Position numbers and translations under genes: made by a program. A stretch of DNA of 12,339 nt from Chitinophaga pinensis (GTDB lineage Bacteria; Bacteroidota; Bacteroidia; Chitinophagales; Chitinophagaceae): NCBI GenBank assembly GCA_945872805.1, contig CAMCBE010000021.1, forward strand, positions 1 through 12,339, given 5' to 3'. The notes below the pieces were generated by a model that saw nothing but the letters and a program-made list of their open reading frames with translations, was not told the DNA's origin and did no database searches. Below are positions 1 through 7,717 of this stretch, in pieces. Numbering within the stretch: the first letter of the stretch is position 1; each line of letters begins with the position of its first letter.

Positions 1-687
1 AGCTTTTTCAACCGTATAGCGCGTTGTGAAGGTTTCTGTCGTGTCTCCGTAGTTGTATCCTGCTTGTAGCGCTTTGATATTTGAATTTAGGATATCGTCT
101 TTTTTCCCAAATTTCTCTTGTAGAAAGTTAAGGGTACTTTCCATGTTGCGGTTGTACATCCAGTAAAGAAATCCCAGCACAAACATGTTCTTGGCTCTGT
201 CTTTCTCCTTGGTACCTAGGGTGATTTCTTTCAAGGCCTCACGGGTCATTTTGGTGACATCCATTTTAATCAAGTCAAACCCCTCTAGAGAGCCGTCTTC
301 AATGGGATTGATTCCTTCTGGGTAATTGGCCAAACGTAAATTCTTAGAATCAAATCCATCCATGTTAGCAATGATTTTGCCACCCTTTTTAATTGCGTTG
401 AGGTTCGTTTTAAGGGCTGCAGCATTCATTGCCACTAACACATCGCATAAGTCACCAGGAGTATAGATAGCATCGGATGAAAACCGAAGTTGGTATCCAC
501 TAACACCTGGAATGGTTCCTTGTGGTGCTCGAATTTCGGCTGGAAAATCTGGGAATGTGGCTAAGTCGATTCCCAACAAAGCAGTATTGTTGGTAAACTG
601 ACTTCCTGTAAGTTGCATGCCATCTCCGCTATCTCCTGCAAATTTTATTACAATATCGTGTAAAAGTTCTTCTTTTCGTTGAGTCAT
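1..687 (-). CDS. korA: 2-oxoacid:acceptor (2-oxoglutarate:ferredoxin) oxidoreductase subunit alpha, partial (N-terminal 229 aa)
   Basis: Open reading frame from an ATG at 687-685 that stays open to the left edge, so the C-terminal part is missing. The visible 229 residues match the N-terminal gamma-type domain of fused gamma-alpha 2-oxoacid:ferredoxin oxidoreductases. Near the start is IVIKFAGDSGDGMQLTGSQF (residues 12-31), followed by FPAEIRAPQGTIPGVSGYQ (48-66) and DVLVAMNAAAL (82-92), all typical of this domain. The family oxidatively decarboxylates a 2-oxoacid with CoA and passes electrons to ferredoxin, working with a TPP-binding beta subunit. Fused alpha subunits are usually about 600 residues, so roughly two thirds lies outside the window, and a beta-subunit gene would be expected beyond the left edge. 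Substrate (2-oxoglutarate versus pyruvate or branched-chain acids) cannot be settled from this part; 2-oxoglutarate is the usual assignment in Bacteroidota. No clear -7 box was found upstream. Confidence 0.88.
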   Translation of the reverse strand, partial: MTQRKEELLHDIVIKFAGDSGDGMQLTGSQFTNNTALLGIDLATFPDFPAEIRAPQGTIPGVSGYQLRFSSDAIYTPGDLCDVLVAMNAAALKTNLNAIKKGGKIIANMDGFDSKNLRLANYPEGINPIEDGSLEGFDLIKMDVTKMTREALKEITLGTKEKDRAKNMFVLGFLYWMYNRNMESTLNFLQEKFGKKDDILNSNIKALQAGYNYGDTTETFTTRYTVEKA

Positions 688-837
688 AACATGGTTTTAA
701 GTAACAGCTGTTTTAAAGTTCGGGTATTCATTTCGAATATATGTAAAGTATTACCAATAGATTTTTTTGGTTTTAACTTTTATTCAGCATGTTGATTGAA
801 TGATTTTGATTAATTTTAAGGTACAAAATTACTTAAC
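688..837. other. Divergent intergenic region between korA and the Bax inhibitor-like gene
   Basis: This 150-bp AT-rich gap must hold the promoters of two divergent genes. I found no exact TAnnTTTG -7 element on either strand. The nearest matches are TATATTCG on the minus strand (741-734, one mismatch) and TAACTTTT on the plus strand (774-781, one mismatch). Neither has a convincing -33 TTTG at normal spacing. No hairpin or operator-like repeat stands out. Confidence 0.4.
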
Positions 838-1596
838 ATGGGGCTATTTAATTCAAGCAATCCAACGCTTTCTGAAAAATCCTTCAACAGGTCAATGGCA
901 ATGGCTGGTGCTCAAACTATGACAGTAAAGGGCACGCTCAATCGTTTTGGCTTTCTTTTCTTGATGGTAATGGCTACTTCCTTTTATGTATGGAATGAAG
1001 CAAGTGTGGGCAACAGTGTACAAGGGTATATTATAGGGGGAGCTATTGGCGGGCTCGTTCTAGCCTTAGTGCTGATTTTTAAACAACAGTGGGCTCAATA
1101 TTTAGCACCTGCCTATGCCTTATTAGAGGGACTTTTGGTTGGTGGAATTTCTGCAGTTTACAATAACGCATTTGCAGCGATTGCTCCAAGTATTGTTATG
1201 CAGGCGGTTACCTTAACATTTGGAACGGCTATAGCAGTTTACTTTCTATACAAATTTGGTTTTATTCGTGCAACTGATCGTTTTAGATCAATCCTTTTTA
1301 CTGCGATGGGCGGCATCATGGTGTTTTACCTAATTACCTTTGTCTTATCCCTATTTAATGTAGATATTCCTATGTTGCACCAAGGCAGCTTGATGAGCAT
1401 TGGAATTTCTTTGGTTATTGTTGTTATTGCTGCATTAAGTTTGGTTTTAGATTTTGATCGTATTGAAGAAGGGGCTGCTATGGGTGCTCCAAAGTATATG
1501 GAATGGTTTTGTGCATTTGGGTTACTTGTTACACTCGTTTGGCTTTATGTTGAAATCCTTCGTTTGCTCGGCAATATTTATGGTCGTCGTAATTAA
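838..1596 (+). CDS. Bax inhibitor-1/YccA family integral membrane protein
   Basis: The 252-residue protein has seven hydrophobic segments at about residues 34-53, 62-81, 88-108, 119-139, 151-172, 187-204 and 223-245. That is the topology of the TMBIM/Bax inhibitor-1 superfamily. After the sixth segment comes LDFDRIEEG (204-212) with Asp205 and Asp207, then APKYMEWF in the approach to the last helix. Acidic residues in this part of the fold are linked to proton-gated calcium leak in the structurally studied homologue YetJ; transferring that activity to this protein is inference. The N-terminal LFNSSNPTLSEKSF is typical of the Bacteroidota subgroup (BaxI_1). The ATG at 838 starts this conserved N-terminus. 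The next gene begins 8 nt after the stop, so the two are probably cotranscribed. The physiological role in bacteria is poorly known. Confidence 0.9.
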   Translation: MGLFNSSNPTLSEKSFNRSMAMAGAQTMTVKGTLNRFGFLFLMVMATSFYVWNEASVGNSVQGYIIGGAIGGLVLALVLIFKQQWAQYLAPAYALLEGLLVGGISAVYNNAFAAIAPSIVMQAVTLTFGTAIAVYFLYKFGFIRATDRFRSILFTAMGGIMVFYLITFVLSLFNVDIPMLHQGSLMSIGISLVIVVIAALSLVLDFDRIEEGAAMGAPKYMEWFCAFGLLVTLVWLYVEILRLLGNIYGRRN

Positions 1597-1604
1597 TATA
1601 ATTC

Positions 1605-1946
1605 ATGACGAAAAATATACGTTTATGTCTATTATGTCTCTTTAGCTTAAGTACTGCTGCAAATGCTCAAAAAGTATTTGCTGTAGAATATTCCAATCAA
1701 TCTGATGTGAAGGTTTTTGTTGTTAAATATGAAAACCAAGCAGATTTAAAAGTGTTCAAAGAGAAATACGAAAATCAATCGGGCGATAACGATGGGAAGT
1801 GGTTTTTCGTGAAATATTCTAATCAAGCGGATAAAAAAATATTTTTTGTTGATTATGAAAACCAGGCGGAAGTGAAAATCTATTTTGTGCAATATGAAAA
1901 TCAAGCCGGTTGGCGAAATCAATCAAAGAGACATTATTTCTATTAG
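1605..1946 (+). CDS. Small exported tandem-repeat protein (DUF6150-like)
   Basis: The 113-residue protein starts with a Sec signal peptide: positive n-region, hydrophobic core at residues 6-17, and ANA|Q at 19-22 as a signal peptidase I site. There is no lipobox and no second membrane segment. Almost all of the mature part is six copies of a ~13-residue unit, K-hydrophobic-aromatic-x-V-x-Y-x-N-Q-A-D-x, starting at Lys23, 36, 49, 65, 78 and 91. The third copy carries a short GDNDG insert. The tail (GWRNQSKRHYFY) is aromatic and basic. The sequence resembles proteins labelled DUF6150, a family with no assigned function. Alternating hydrophobic residues suggest repeated beta strands with N-Q-A-D turns. 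It lies 8 nt behind the Bax inhibitor-like gene and is followed by the palindrome at 1968-2007, so it is probably the last gene of a two-gene transcript. Confidence 0.8.
   Translation: MTKNIRLCLLCLFSLSTAANAQKVFAVEYSNQSDVKVFVVKYENQADLKVFKEKYENQSGDNDGKWFFVKYSNQADKKIFFVDYENQAEVKIYFVQYENQAGWRNQSKRHYFY
1671..1907 (+). repeat. Six tandem ~39-bp (13-codon) coding repeats
   Basis: Units begin near 1671, 1710, 1749, 1797, 1836 and 1875. Each encodes the core V-x-Y-[SE]-N-Q-[AS]. The third unit is 9 bp longer. The repeats are conserved at the protein level but have diverged at the DNA level, as expected of an old internal duplication under selection rather than a recent slippage expansion. Confidence 0.85.
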
Positions 1947-1967
1947 AGATTTTTGGTTAATAGTTAA

Positions 1968-2007
1968 AAATCGAAAGGGCTTCCAAATTTGGAAGCCCTT
2001 TCGATTT
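1968..2007. terminator. Bidirectional terminator, perfect 40-bp palindrome
   Basis: Two perfectly complementary 20-nt arms (1968-1987 and 1988-2007) meet at AAATTT with no unpaired spacer. The core is CGAAAGGGCTTCC and its complement. It sits between the converging ends of the plus-strand repeat-protein gene (stop at 1946) and the minus-strand AIM24-family gene (stop at 2025). On the minus strand the stem runs into a TTTTTAA stretch; on the plus strand the downstream tract is TTTAGTTTTG. This fits a shared rho-independent terminator. Confidence 0.85.
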
Positions 2008-2024
2008 AGTTTTGAAATGAGAGG

Positions 2025-2831
2025 TTAATAGCCATCACCATCAAGCATGTTTCCAATTCCGCCAAGTATGCTGCCTTCTTCTTTTCTTTTAAATGTTCCG
2101 TAGGACATGATTCTGCTAGCCAACCTACTAATAGGTAATGTTTGTAGCCAAACTTTACCTGGTCCGCGTACTGTAGCGAAGAACAATCCTTCTCCGCCGA
2201 AAATTGAGTTCTTTATTCCGCCGATGAATTGTATATCGAAATCTACGCTACTGCTATAGGCAACAAGGCAGCCTGTATCCACTTTGAGCACTTCACCAGG
2301 AGTGAGGTATCTTTCGAATACATGGCCACCAGCATGAACAAATGCCATACCGTCGCCTTCAAGTTTTTGCATAATGAATCCTTCTCCACCAAATAATCCC
2401 GTTCCTAGTTTTCGTTGAAATTCAATGCCGATACTAACGCCTTTTGCTGCGCACAAAAATGAATCTTTTTGACAAATGATTCTGCCATCCAGTTGCTGAA
2501 GATCTAGTGGTATAATTTTACCTGGGTAAGGTGAGGCAAAGGAGACTCTTTTTTTGCCTTGCGCTAGATTGGTATAGGCTGTCATGAAAAGGCTCTCTCC
2601 AGTTAATAATCTTTTTCCGGCGGAGAAGAGTTTCCCCATAATACCTTGATTCTGCGTTGCTCCATCCCCAAAAATAGTTTGCATTTCAATCCCATCATCC
2701 ATGAGTAGGAAGCTGCCCGCTTCTGCAATGGCCGTTTCATTGGGATCAAGTTCTATTTCTACATATTGCATTTCTTCCCCAATGATTTTGTAATCGATTT
2801 CGTGATTTGCTCTGCTGCTAAATTGATCCAT
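2025..2831 (-). CDS. TIGR00266/AIM24 family protein
   Basis: The 268-residue protein has no signal peptide or membrane segment and is probably cytoplasmic or membrane-associated. It matches the TIGR00266/AIM24 family. YVEIELDPNETAIAEAGSFLLMD (23-45) is the family's N-terminal signature. Gly-rich beta-strand repeats follow, with FGGEG at 147-151 and again at 211-215, each followed by a similar strand pattern (GFIMQKLEGDG versus GLFFATVRGPG). This suggests an internally duplicated beta fold. The C-terminus ends in a Gly-rich tail, SILGGIGNMLDGDGY. The mitochondrial relative AIM24 is needed for inner-membrane organisation in yeast; the bacterial function is unknown. It is transcribed toward the 1968-2007 palindrome. 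The RND operon lies upstream on the same strand but is separated by a hairpin, so this gene probably has its own promoter in 2832-2895. No exact -7 box was found there. Confidence 0.9.
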   Translation of the reverse strand: MDQFSSRANHEIDYKIIGEEMQYVEIELDPNETAIAEAGSFLLMDDGIEMQTIFGDGATQNQGIMGKLFSAGKRLLTGESLFMTAYTNLAQGKKRVSFASPYPGKIIPLDLQQLDGRIICQKDSFLCAAKGVSIGIEFQRKLGTGLFGGEGFIMQKLEGDGMAFVHAGGHVFERYLTPGEVLKVDTGCLVAYSSSVDFDIQFIGGIKNSIFGGEGLFFATVRGPGKVWLQTLPISRLASRIMSYGTFKRKEEGSILGGIGNMLDGDGY

Positions 2832-2895
2832 TGTGTTTTTTTTGTATCAGATGATATTTTAGTTATTCGGGTTGCATGAATATTGACTAAAAACT

Positions 2896-2931
2896 AAAAG
2901 GGCAGCGTCATATTATTTGCGCTGCTCTTTT
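2896..2931 (-). terminator. Rho-independent terminator of the RND efflux operon
   Basis: Two 12-nt arms (2896-2907 and 2920-2931) with sequence AAAAGGGCAGCG and its near-complement pair with one G-T wobble around a 12-nt loop. On the minus strand the stem begins 2 nt after the RND permease stop codon and runs into TTTTAGTTTTTAG, a typical U-tract. It separates the efflux operon from the downstream AIM24-family gene. Confidence 0.8.
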
Positions 2932-2933
2932 GG

Positions 2934-5900
2934 TTATTTTTTTGTTTTACCATTCCAAACTGGCTTGCCTTGTATTTTTCTAAACAAGAACATTATTCCC
3001 GTTAAGATGAAAAAGAGTGGACCAAGCAAACCGAGAAGTGAAATCCATTTTCCATGGAAAAATTTTGTCATCGGCCTTTTTAGTCGTTCTGCAATCAAAT
3101 ACATGGCAGGAACAATTAATAGTGTCATGAAAAATGCAAATATCAATCCCCATATGATGGTAAGTGACAATGGTTTCCAAAAAACGGCATTATCTCCACC
3201 AAAGAAAATATGTGGATTTAGGTCAGTAAATAAGGTCACAAAATTAATATTGAAACCTATCGCGAGTGGGATAAGTGCTAGTATCGCGGCTAATGCTGTT
3301 AAGAGTACAGGAACAATTCGTGTCTTGCCTGCTTCAATTACCGCTGCTCTAGTTTTCATACCTCGAGCCCTTAATTCATCAGCAAATTCAATTACAAGAA
3401 TACCATTTTTGACCACAATACCCGATAATCCAATTATACCAATTCCGGTTGTCACTACTGCGAATGTTGAGCGTGTAATGGCATATCCGAGTAGAACGCC
3501 AATAAGACTGAAGAATATTTCTGAAAGTACAATCATTGTTCTGCTATACGAATTGAATTGTAAAATCAAAATAAGGAGGATAAGTCCAATTGCAGTGAAT
3601 AAGGCTGTTTGAAGAAATGAAACAGTTTCTGCCATTTGTTCACCTTCACCAGTTTGTGTTACGAATACATCATCTGGTTTAGCTTTAAATGCATCAATCT
3701 GTTTTTTTATTTCAGTATTCACACCAGCTGGAGTAAATCCTTTTGAAACCAATACGTTCGAGAAAATCGTGATAACTCTTTTTTGATTTTTTCTCTTAAT
3801 GCTTCCATAGGTATTGCTAAGGTCTACTTTAATTACTGACCCGATTGGCACTTGTTTAATTTGACCAGAAGTGAAATCGCGGTATGTGATGCGCATATTC
3901 AGCAATTCAGAGAGCGACTTTCTTTGTAAGGCGTCATTTCTAATGATGATTTTGTATTCATCCTCGCCAATTTTCAGTTTGGAGATTTCTTTCCCAAAAA
4001 GGGCTGTTCTGATTTCCACACCTATTTGTCCGGTTGAAATACCATTCATCAAAGCTCTTTCCCTATCTATGCTTATTCCAATTTCTGGGTTGGAGAAATC
4101 GATGTCAATTTTTAGTTCTTCAACTCCTGGTATATTTTTATCAGCCAAGTAGTTTCTTAGGTTAATTGCGGTACTGGTAAGCGATTCAAAATCATCTCCA
4201 GAAACTTCAATATTAATAGGAGCCTGTGTGGGCGGTCCGTTGCTTTCTTGCCCTACACTTATTTCAGCAGCTGGTATACCTTGCAAGACATATCTGATTG
4301 AGTCGAGGTATGGAAGAGTTGCTTTTCCATGTCTATCTTCAAAAGGAACAAACGAAACTTGTATTCGGCCTAATTCTGGTCTTGTACTCCTATCCCCACT
4401 GTTTGGATCACTTGCGCCAACCGCTACATTAGCTATTACACTTTCCACCAATGGATTTTCCTTTCCAGCATCTATTCCAAGTACTTTGTTGATTCTACTT
4501 TCAAGTATGCCTGTAACAGAGTCGGTGTATTTTACATCCGTTCCTGCAGGCAATTTCATGTATACATATATTGTGTTTGGATCGCCAGATGGGAATAGTA
4601 CTACTGGTACATTTCTCATTCCAAAAAAGACGAATGAAAATATGAGGAGTATAAACGTTCCAATTAACATTTTAACGGGTCTCCATCCTTGAGTTGTCCA
4701 GTGAAGTAATTTCTCATAGCTATTCATCATAGACGGCAACAATTTGTTCTGGAAAACATTGATGGCATCTGTGAAAACGTACTTATTTAAGATCATCAAT
4801 CCTGCAAAAAATAATAGAAGGTTTCCAATGAATCTGTATGAAGCTGTATCATTTGCATATCCAGAAAAATCGAGTAATACACCAAGGCCAATAAATACCC
4901 ACAACAACGGATTCTTGAAGATGAGTGATTTCTTTTTTACGTCTTTATGATCATGTGTCATGAAGTCCACTGCAAAAACAGGATTCATGATATAGGCCAC
5001 GATAAGTGAAGCGGTAAGTGTGAAGATCAACATGGTGGGTAAGTAGATCATAAACTTCCCGATAATGCCTGGCCAGAATAGGAGTGGAATGAAGGGCGCG
5101 AGGGTTGTTAGGGTTCCTGCTAGTACCGGAACGAAGACTTCTCCTGCTGCATAGCGTGCTGCTTCTGTGGAGCTTATTTTTCCATTTCCTTGAGAAAAAA
5201 TTCTATGGGTATTTTCAATTACTACAATAGCATCATCCACTACAATTCCAAGTCCAAAGAGTAATGCAAATAGTACAATAAAATTTAGTGTAACGTTCGA
5301 TCCAATAATAAAGTCCGCTGAAGGCAGTAGTATGAAAGCTAGAAACATACTAAGGGGCACAGATAAGGCAACAAAGAATGAATTTGTTACCCCCATGAAA
5401 AACATCAGAATAATCATTACTAAGATGAATCCAATGACGATAGAGTTGACCAACTCATTGAATGCTGCGCCGGCTTTTATACTTAGATCGCCTGTGATTT
5501 TTATGTTGAGGTCTTTAGGGAAAACCTCTTTCTTCATCTCGTCAACGATGTTGTTAATTTTTTCTGAGGCTTTAATTAAATTTTCTCCAGTCCTTTTAAT
5601 GATGCTTAGGGTTACAACATTTTTACCGTTAAGTCGCGCGTAGCTTTCTTTTTCTTTTACTGTATCACTTATGTTGGCAAGGTCTCGGAGGTAGAAAGGT
5701 GAGCCGTAAATGTTTTTTACAATAACATTTTGCAGTGCTAAGGCAGATTTGAATTGACCATTTACGCGTAGTGTTCTTCTTTGATCACCAACTTCGAGTA
5801 AGCCTCCAGAAATGTCGGCGTTTTCTCGTTGAATGGCTTGCTCCACATCTGTAAAGCCTACCTTGGCCACTTCCATCTTATTTCGATCTACATTAATTTG

Positions 5901-6512
5901 GATCTCTCTTTCAGGAGCTCCAACAAGATCTATCCTGCTTATTTCGGAGAGTTCTTCAATCTTGTTTTTAAGTTGATCAGCAAATTCTCCAAGTTTCACA
6001 GCATCGTAATCACCGCTTACATTCACTGCCATGATAGGCAGTTCTGATAAGCTGATCTCTTGTACTACTGGTTCTTGTGTAAGGTCTTTTGGGAGATCTT
6101 TTTTTGCTTTATCAACAGCATCACGCATTTTTTGTAATGCGATATCGGTTTTAACAGCGGTGCTAAACTCCACAATAACTGCTGAGAAATCTTGTAGTGA
6201 ATTACTTGTGATTTTATTGATCTTAACTCCTGTTATTCCTTTGAGTTGTTTCTCAATAGGTCTAGTAACAAGATTTTCTATATCCTTTGGCGAGTTACCT
6301 ACATATACTGTTTGCACATATATGGTTGGTAGTGCAACGTCGGGGAACTGCTCTTTAGGCAATGAAACGAAGAGTGAAATACCCCAAAGTGAAATGATTA
6401 ATGTGATGAGGTAAATAGCAGTCTTATTTTTTATCGCCCAATCGGTTGGCCCAAATGTTTTTATATTCTTTAGCAATTCCGAGATTGGCTTATTGTTTGA
6501 TGGATTTTCCAT
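2934..6512 (-). CDS. Efflux RND transporter permease subunit (AcrB/HAE1 family)
   Basis: The 1192-residue protein is the inner-membrane proton-driven pump of a tripartite efflux system. TM1 (about residues 30-50) is followed by LPKEQFPDVALP, the start of the first porter domain. The relay residues are visible: Asp426-Asp427 in GLGIVVDDAIVVIEN (TM4) and Lys1035 in GIVVKNGILVIEFADE (TM10). These correspond to the Asp pair and Lys essential in AcrB. The second periplasmic half runs from FPSGDPNTIYVYMKLPAGT (640-658) to about 960. It is longer than AcrB (about 1050). Between TM6 and TM7, residues 519-600 hold two extra hydrophobic segments (about 534-549 and 561-579), and a further hydrophobic segment lies at about 1155-1177 near the C-terminus. 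The gene is last in the operon, 35 bp after the adaptor gene. Substrate range cannot be read from the sequence; drugs, bile-like or lipid compounds are possible. Confidence 0.95.
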   Translation of the reverse strand: MENPSNNKPISELLKNIKTFGPTDWAIKNKTAIYLITLIISLWGISLFVSLPKEQFPDVALPTIYVQTVYVGNSPKDIENLVTRPIEKQLKGITGVKINKITSNSLQDFSAVIVEFSTAVKTDIALQKMRDAVDKAKKDLPKDLTQEPVVQEISLSELPIMAVNVSGDYDAVKLGEFADQLKNKIEELSEISRIDLVGAPEREIQINVDRNKMEVAKVGFTDVEQAIQRENADISGGLLEVGDQRRTLRVNGQFKSALALQNVIVKNIYGSPFYLRDLANISDTVKEKESYARLNGKNVVTLSIIKRTGENLIKASEKINNIVDEMKKEVFPKDLNIKITGDLSIKAGAAFNELVNSIVIGFILVMIILMFFMGVTNSFFVALSVPLSMFLAFILLPSADFIIGSNVTLNFIVLFALLFGLGIVVDDAIVVIENTHRIFSQGNGKISSTEAARYAAGEVFVPVLAGTLTTLAPFIPLLFWPGIIGKFMIYLPTMLIFTLTASLIVAYIMNPVFAVDFMTHDHKDVKKKSLIFKNPLLWVFIGLGVLLDFSGYANDTASYRFIGNLLLFFAGLMILNKYVFTDAINVFQNKLLPSMMNSYEKLLHWTTQGWRPVKMLIGTFILLIFSFVFFGMRNVPVVLFPSGDPNTIYVYMKLPAGTDVKYTDSVTGILESRINKVLGIDAGKENPLVESVIANVAVGASDPNSGDRSTRPELGRIQVSFVPFEDRHGKATLPYLDSIRYVLQGIPAAEISVGQESNGPPTQAPINIEVSGDDFESLTSTAINLRNYLADKNIPGVEELKIDIDFSNPEIGISIDRERALMNGISTGQIGVEIRTALFGKEISKLKIGEDEYKIIIRNDALQRKSLSELLNMRITYRDFTSGQIKQVPIGSVIKVDLSNTYGSIKRKNQKRVITIFSNVLVSKGFTPAGVNTEIKKQIDAFKAKPDDVFVTQTGEGEQMAETVSFLQTALFTAIGLILLILILQFNSYSRTMIVLSEIFFSLIGVLLGYAITRSTFAVVTTGIGIIGLSGIVVKNGILVIEFADELRARGMKTRAAVIEAGKTRIVPVLLTALAAILALIPLAIGFNINFVTLFTDLNPHIFFGGDNAVFWKPLSLTIIWGLIFAFFMTLLIVPAMYLIAERLKRPMTKFFHGKWISLLGLLGPLFFILTGIMFLFRKIQGKPVWNGKTKK

Positions 6513-6547
6513 ATTTTCTTTTTAGTCTACTTTAGTCCTGACGAAAT

Positions 6548-7696
6548 TTAATTGGTAATTGCAGTTTTGATAAGTTGTCCTTCATAAAGTCCTTGGAACC
6601 CTTTACTCACGATTTTATCGCCAGTATCAAGTCCTGATTTAACTTCTATTAATTCATCATAAAATTCACCAATTTGAATAGATTTCTTTCTCGCTATGGT
6701 TTTGCCATTTTCTTCTGAAAGGATATATACGAATTTTCCTTTTTCATCTGTTTGTACAGTTTCAACTGGAACTACGATGGTATTTTTTGATTCATGATCC
6801 AGTAGTTTTATAATGGCTACTTGATTTGGCTTGATGCTAGCGCTGCCTGGTAATTTGCTTTCAGCTATAAAGCTTCGCGATGTCACGTTTATCGATTCGC
6901 TTACTAAACTAATTTGTGAATTAAAGGATTGATTAATGTCCGGCACGGTAATAATAGCGGCCATTCCTTTATGGACTTTAGAAACATAATTTTCTGGAAC
7001 ATCAACCATGGCTTTCATTGATGTAGGATTGACAATCGTAATTCCTGCCATTGGAGAGCCTACAAAGGTTTCTCCAACTCGTATAGTTACATTATCTACA
7101 ATTCCCGAAACCTCAGAAATCACATTGGTCGTGCTTAGTTGTTCTTTTACAATATCGAGTTGCTTTTCAAGGCTTTCAACATTATTCTTTGCGGATAAGA
7201 ATTGAATTTCGGTTCCAATTCCATCTTTCCAAAGATTTTCTTGCCTGCTAAAAATATTTTTGGCGAAAGAAAGCTGATTCTCAACTTGCTTGATGTTTTG
7301 TTGAACAATACCATCTTCAAGTTTCATGAGTAATTGGCCTTTTTTTACTTTGTCGCCTAGTTTTACAAATAGTTCTTTTACTTGTCCACCCATTCCTCTA
7401 GGTGTCACATAATATATATTTTCGGTACTGATTTTCCCTTGCAATTCTATATAATGGGAAAAGTTTTGTTTGGTTAATGTTTGAATTTCAACCAGCTTCA
7501 TTTTTTCATTTTTAGCTGACGTATCAATTTTACTAATTTCATCTTCCAATGAACTTATCTTGGCCGTAAGGGCGTCTCTCTCCTTAGTTATTTTAGCTAG
7601 TTCAGCTTTTTTATTCGATAGATCACCTTTTTCTTCTTTGTTCCCAGAACAAGCTGCTAGAAGGATAATGCTGCAGAGTATTAAAAAATGTTTCAT
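6548..7696 (-). CDS. Efflux RND transporter periplasmic adaptor subunit (membrane-fusion lipoprotein)
   Basis: The 382-residue protein has a lipoprotein signal peptide with lipobox LAAC (residues 13-16), so Cys16 is the likely lipidated N-terminus. An extra heptad-like helix follows at 28-59 (lysine/glutamate-rich, with regularly spaced leucines and isoleucines), ahead of the usual adaptor fold. The lipoyl half-motifs are GGQVKELFVKLGDKVKKGQ (103-121) and GIVDNVTIRVGETF (198-211), flanking an alpha-helical hairpin at about 130-190. Beta-barrel and membrane-proximal domains follow to the end (for example VKSGLDTGDKIVSKGFQGL). Such adaptors join the inner-membrane RND pump to the outer-membrane TolC channel. 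The gene lies 21 bp after the tolC-like gene and 35 bp before the pump gene, which fits one polycistronic transcript. Confidence 0.95.
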   Translation of the reverse strand: MKHFLILCSIILLAACSGNKEEKGDLSNKKAELAKITKERDALTAKISSLEDEISKIDTSAKNEKMKLVEIQTLTKQNFSHYIELQGKISTENIYYVTPRGMGGQVKELFVKLGDKVKKGQLLMKLEDGIVQQNIKQVENQLSFAKNIFSRQENLWKDGIGTEIQFLSAKNNVESLEKQLDIVKEQLSTTNVISEVSGIVDNVTIRVGETFVGSPMAGITIVNPTSMKAMVDVPENYVSKVHKGMAAIITVPDINQSFNSQISLVSESINVTSRSFIAESKLPGSASIKPNQVAIIKLLDHESKNTIVVPVETVQTDEKGKFVYILSEENGKTIARKKSIQIGEFYDELIEVKSGLDTGDKIVSKGFQGLYEGQLIKTAITN

Positions 7697-7717
7697 ATTG
7701 ATGGTTTAAACTTTTTA

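Noticed and set aside
1671..1907. Possible CRISPR-like or minisatellite repeat
   Set aside because: The 39-bp units are in frame, have no unique spacers and are conserved as protein, so they are coding repeats of the small exported protein.
2917..3612. Plus-strand 231-codon open frame
   Set aside because: It lies almost wholly inside the RND permease gene on the opposite strand and has a low-complexity Ser/Ile/Pro composition with no recognisable domain. The same reasoning removes the other plus-strand frames in 3871-6414.
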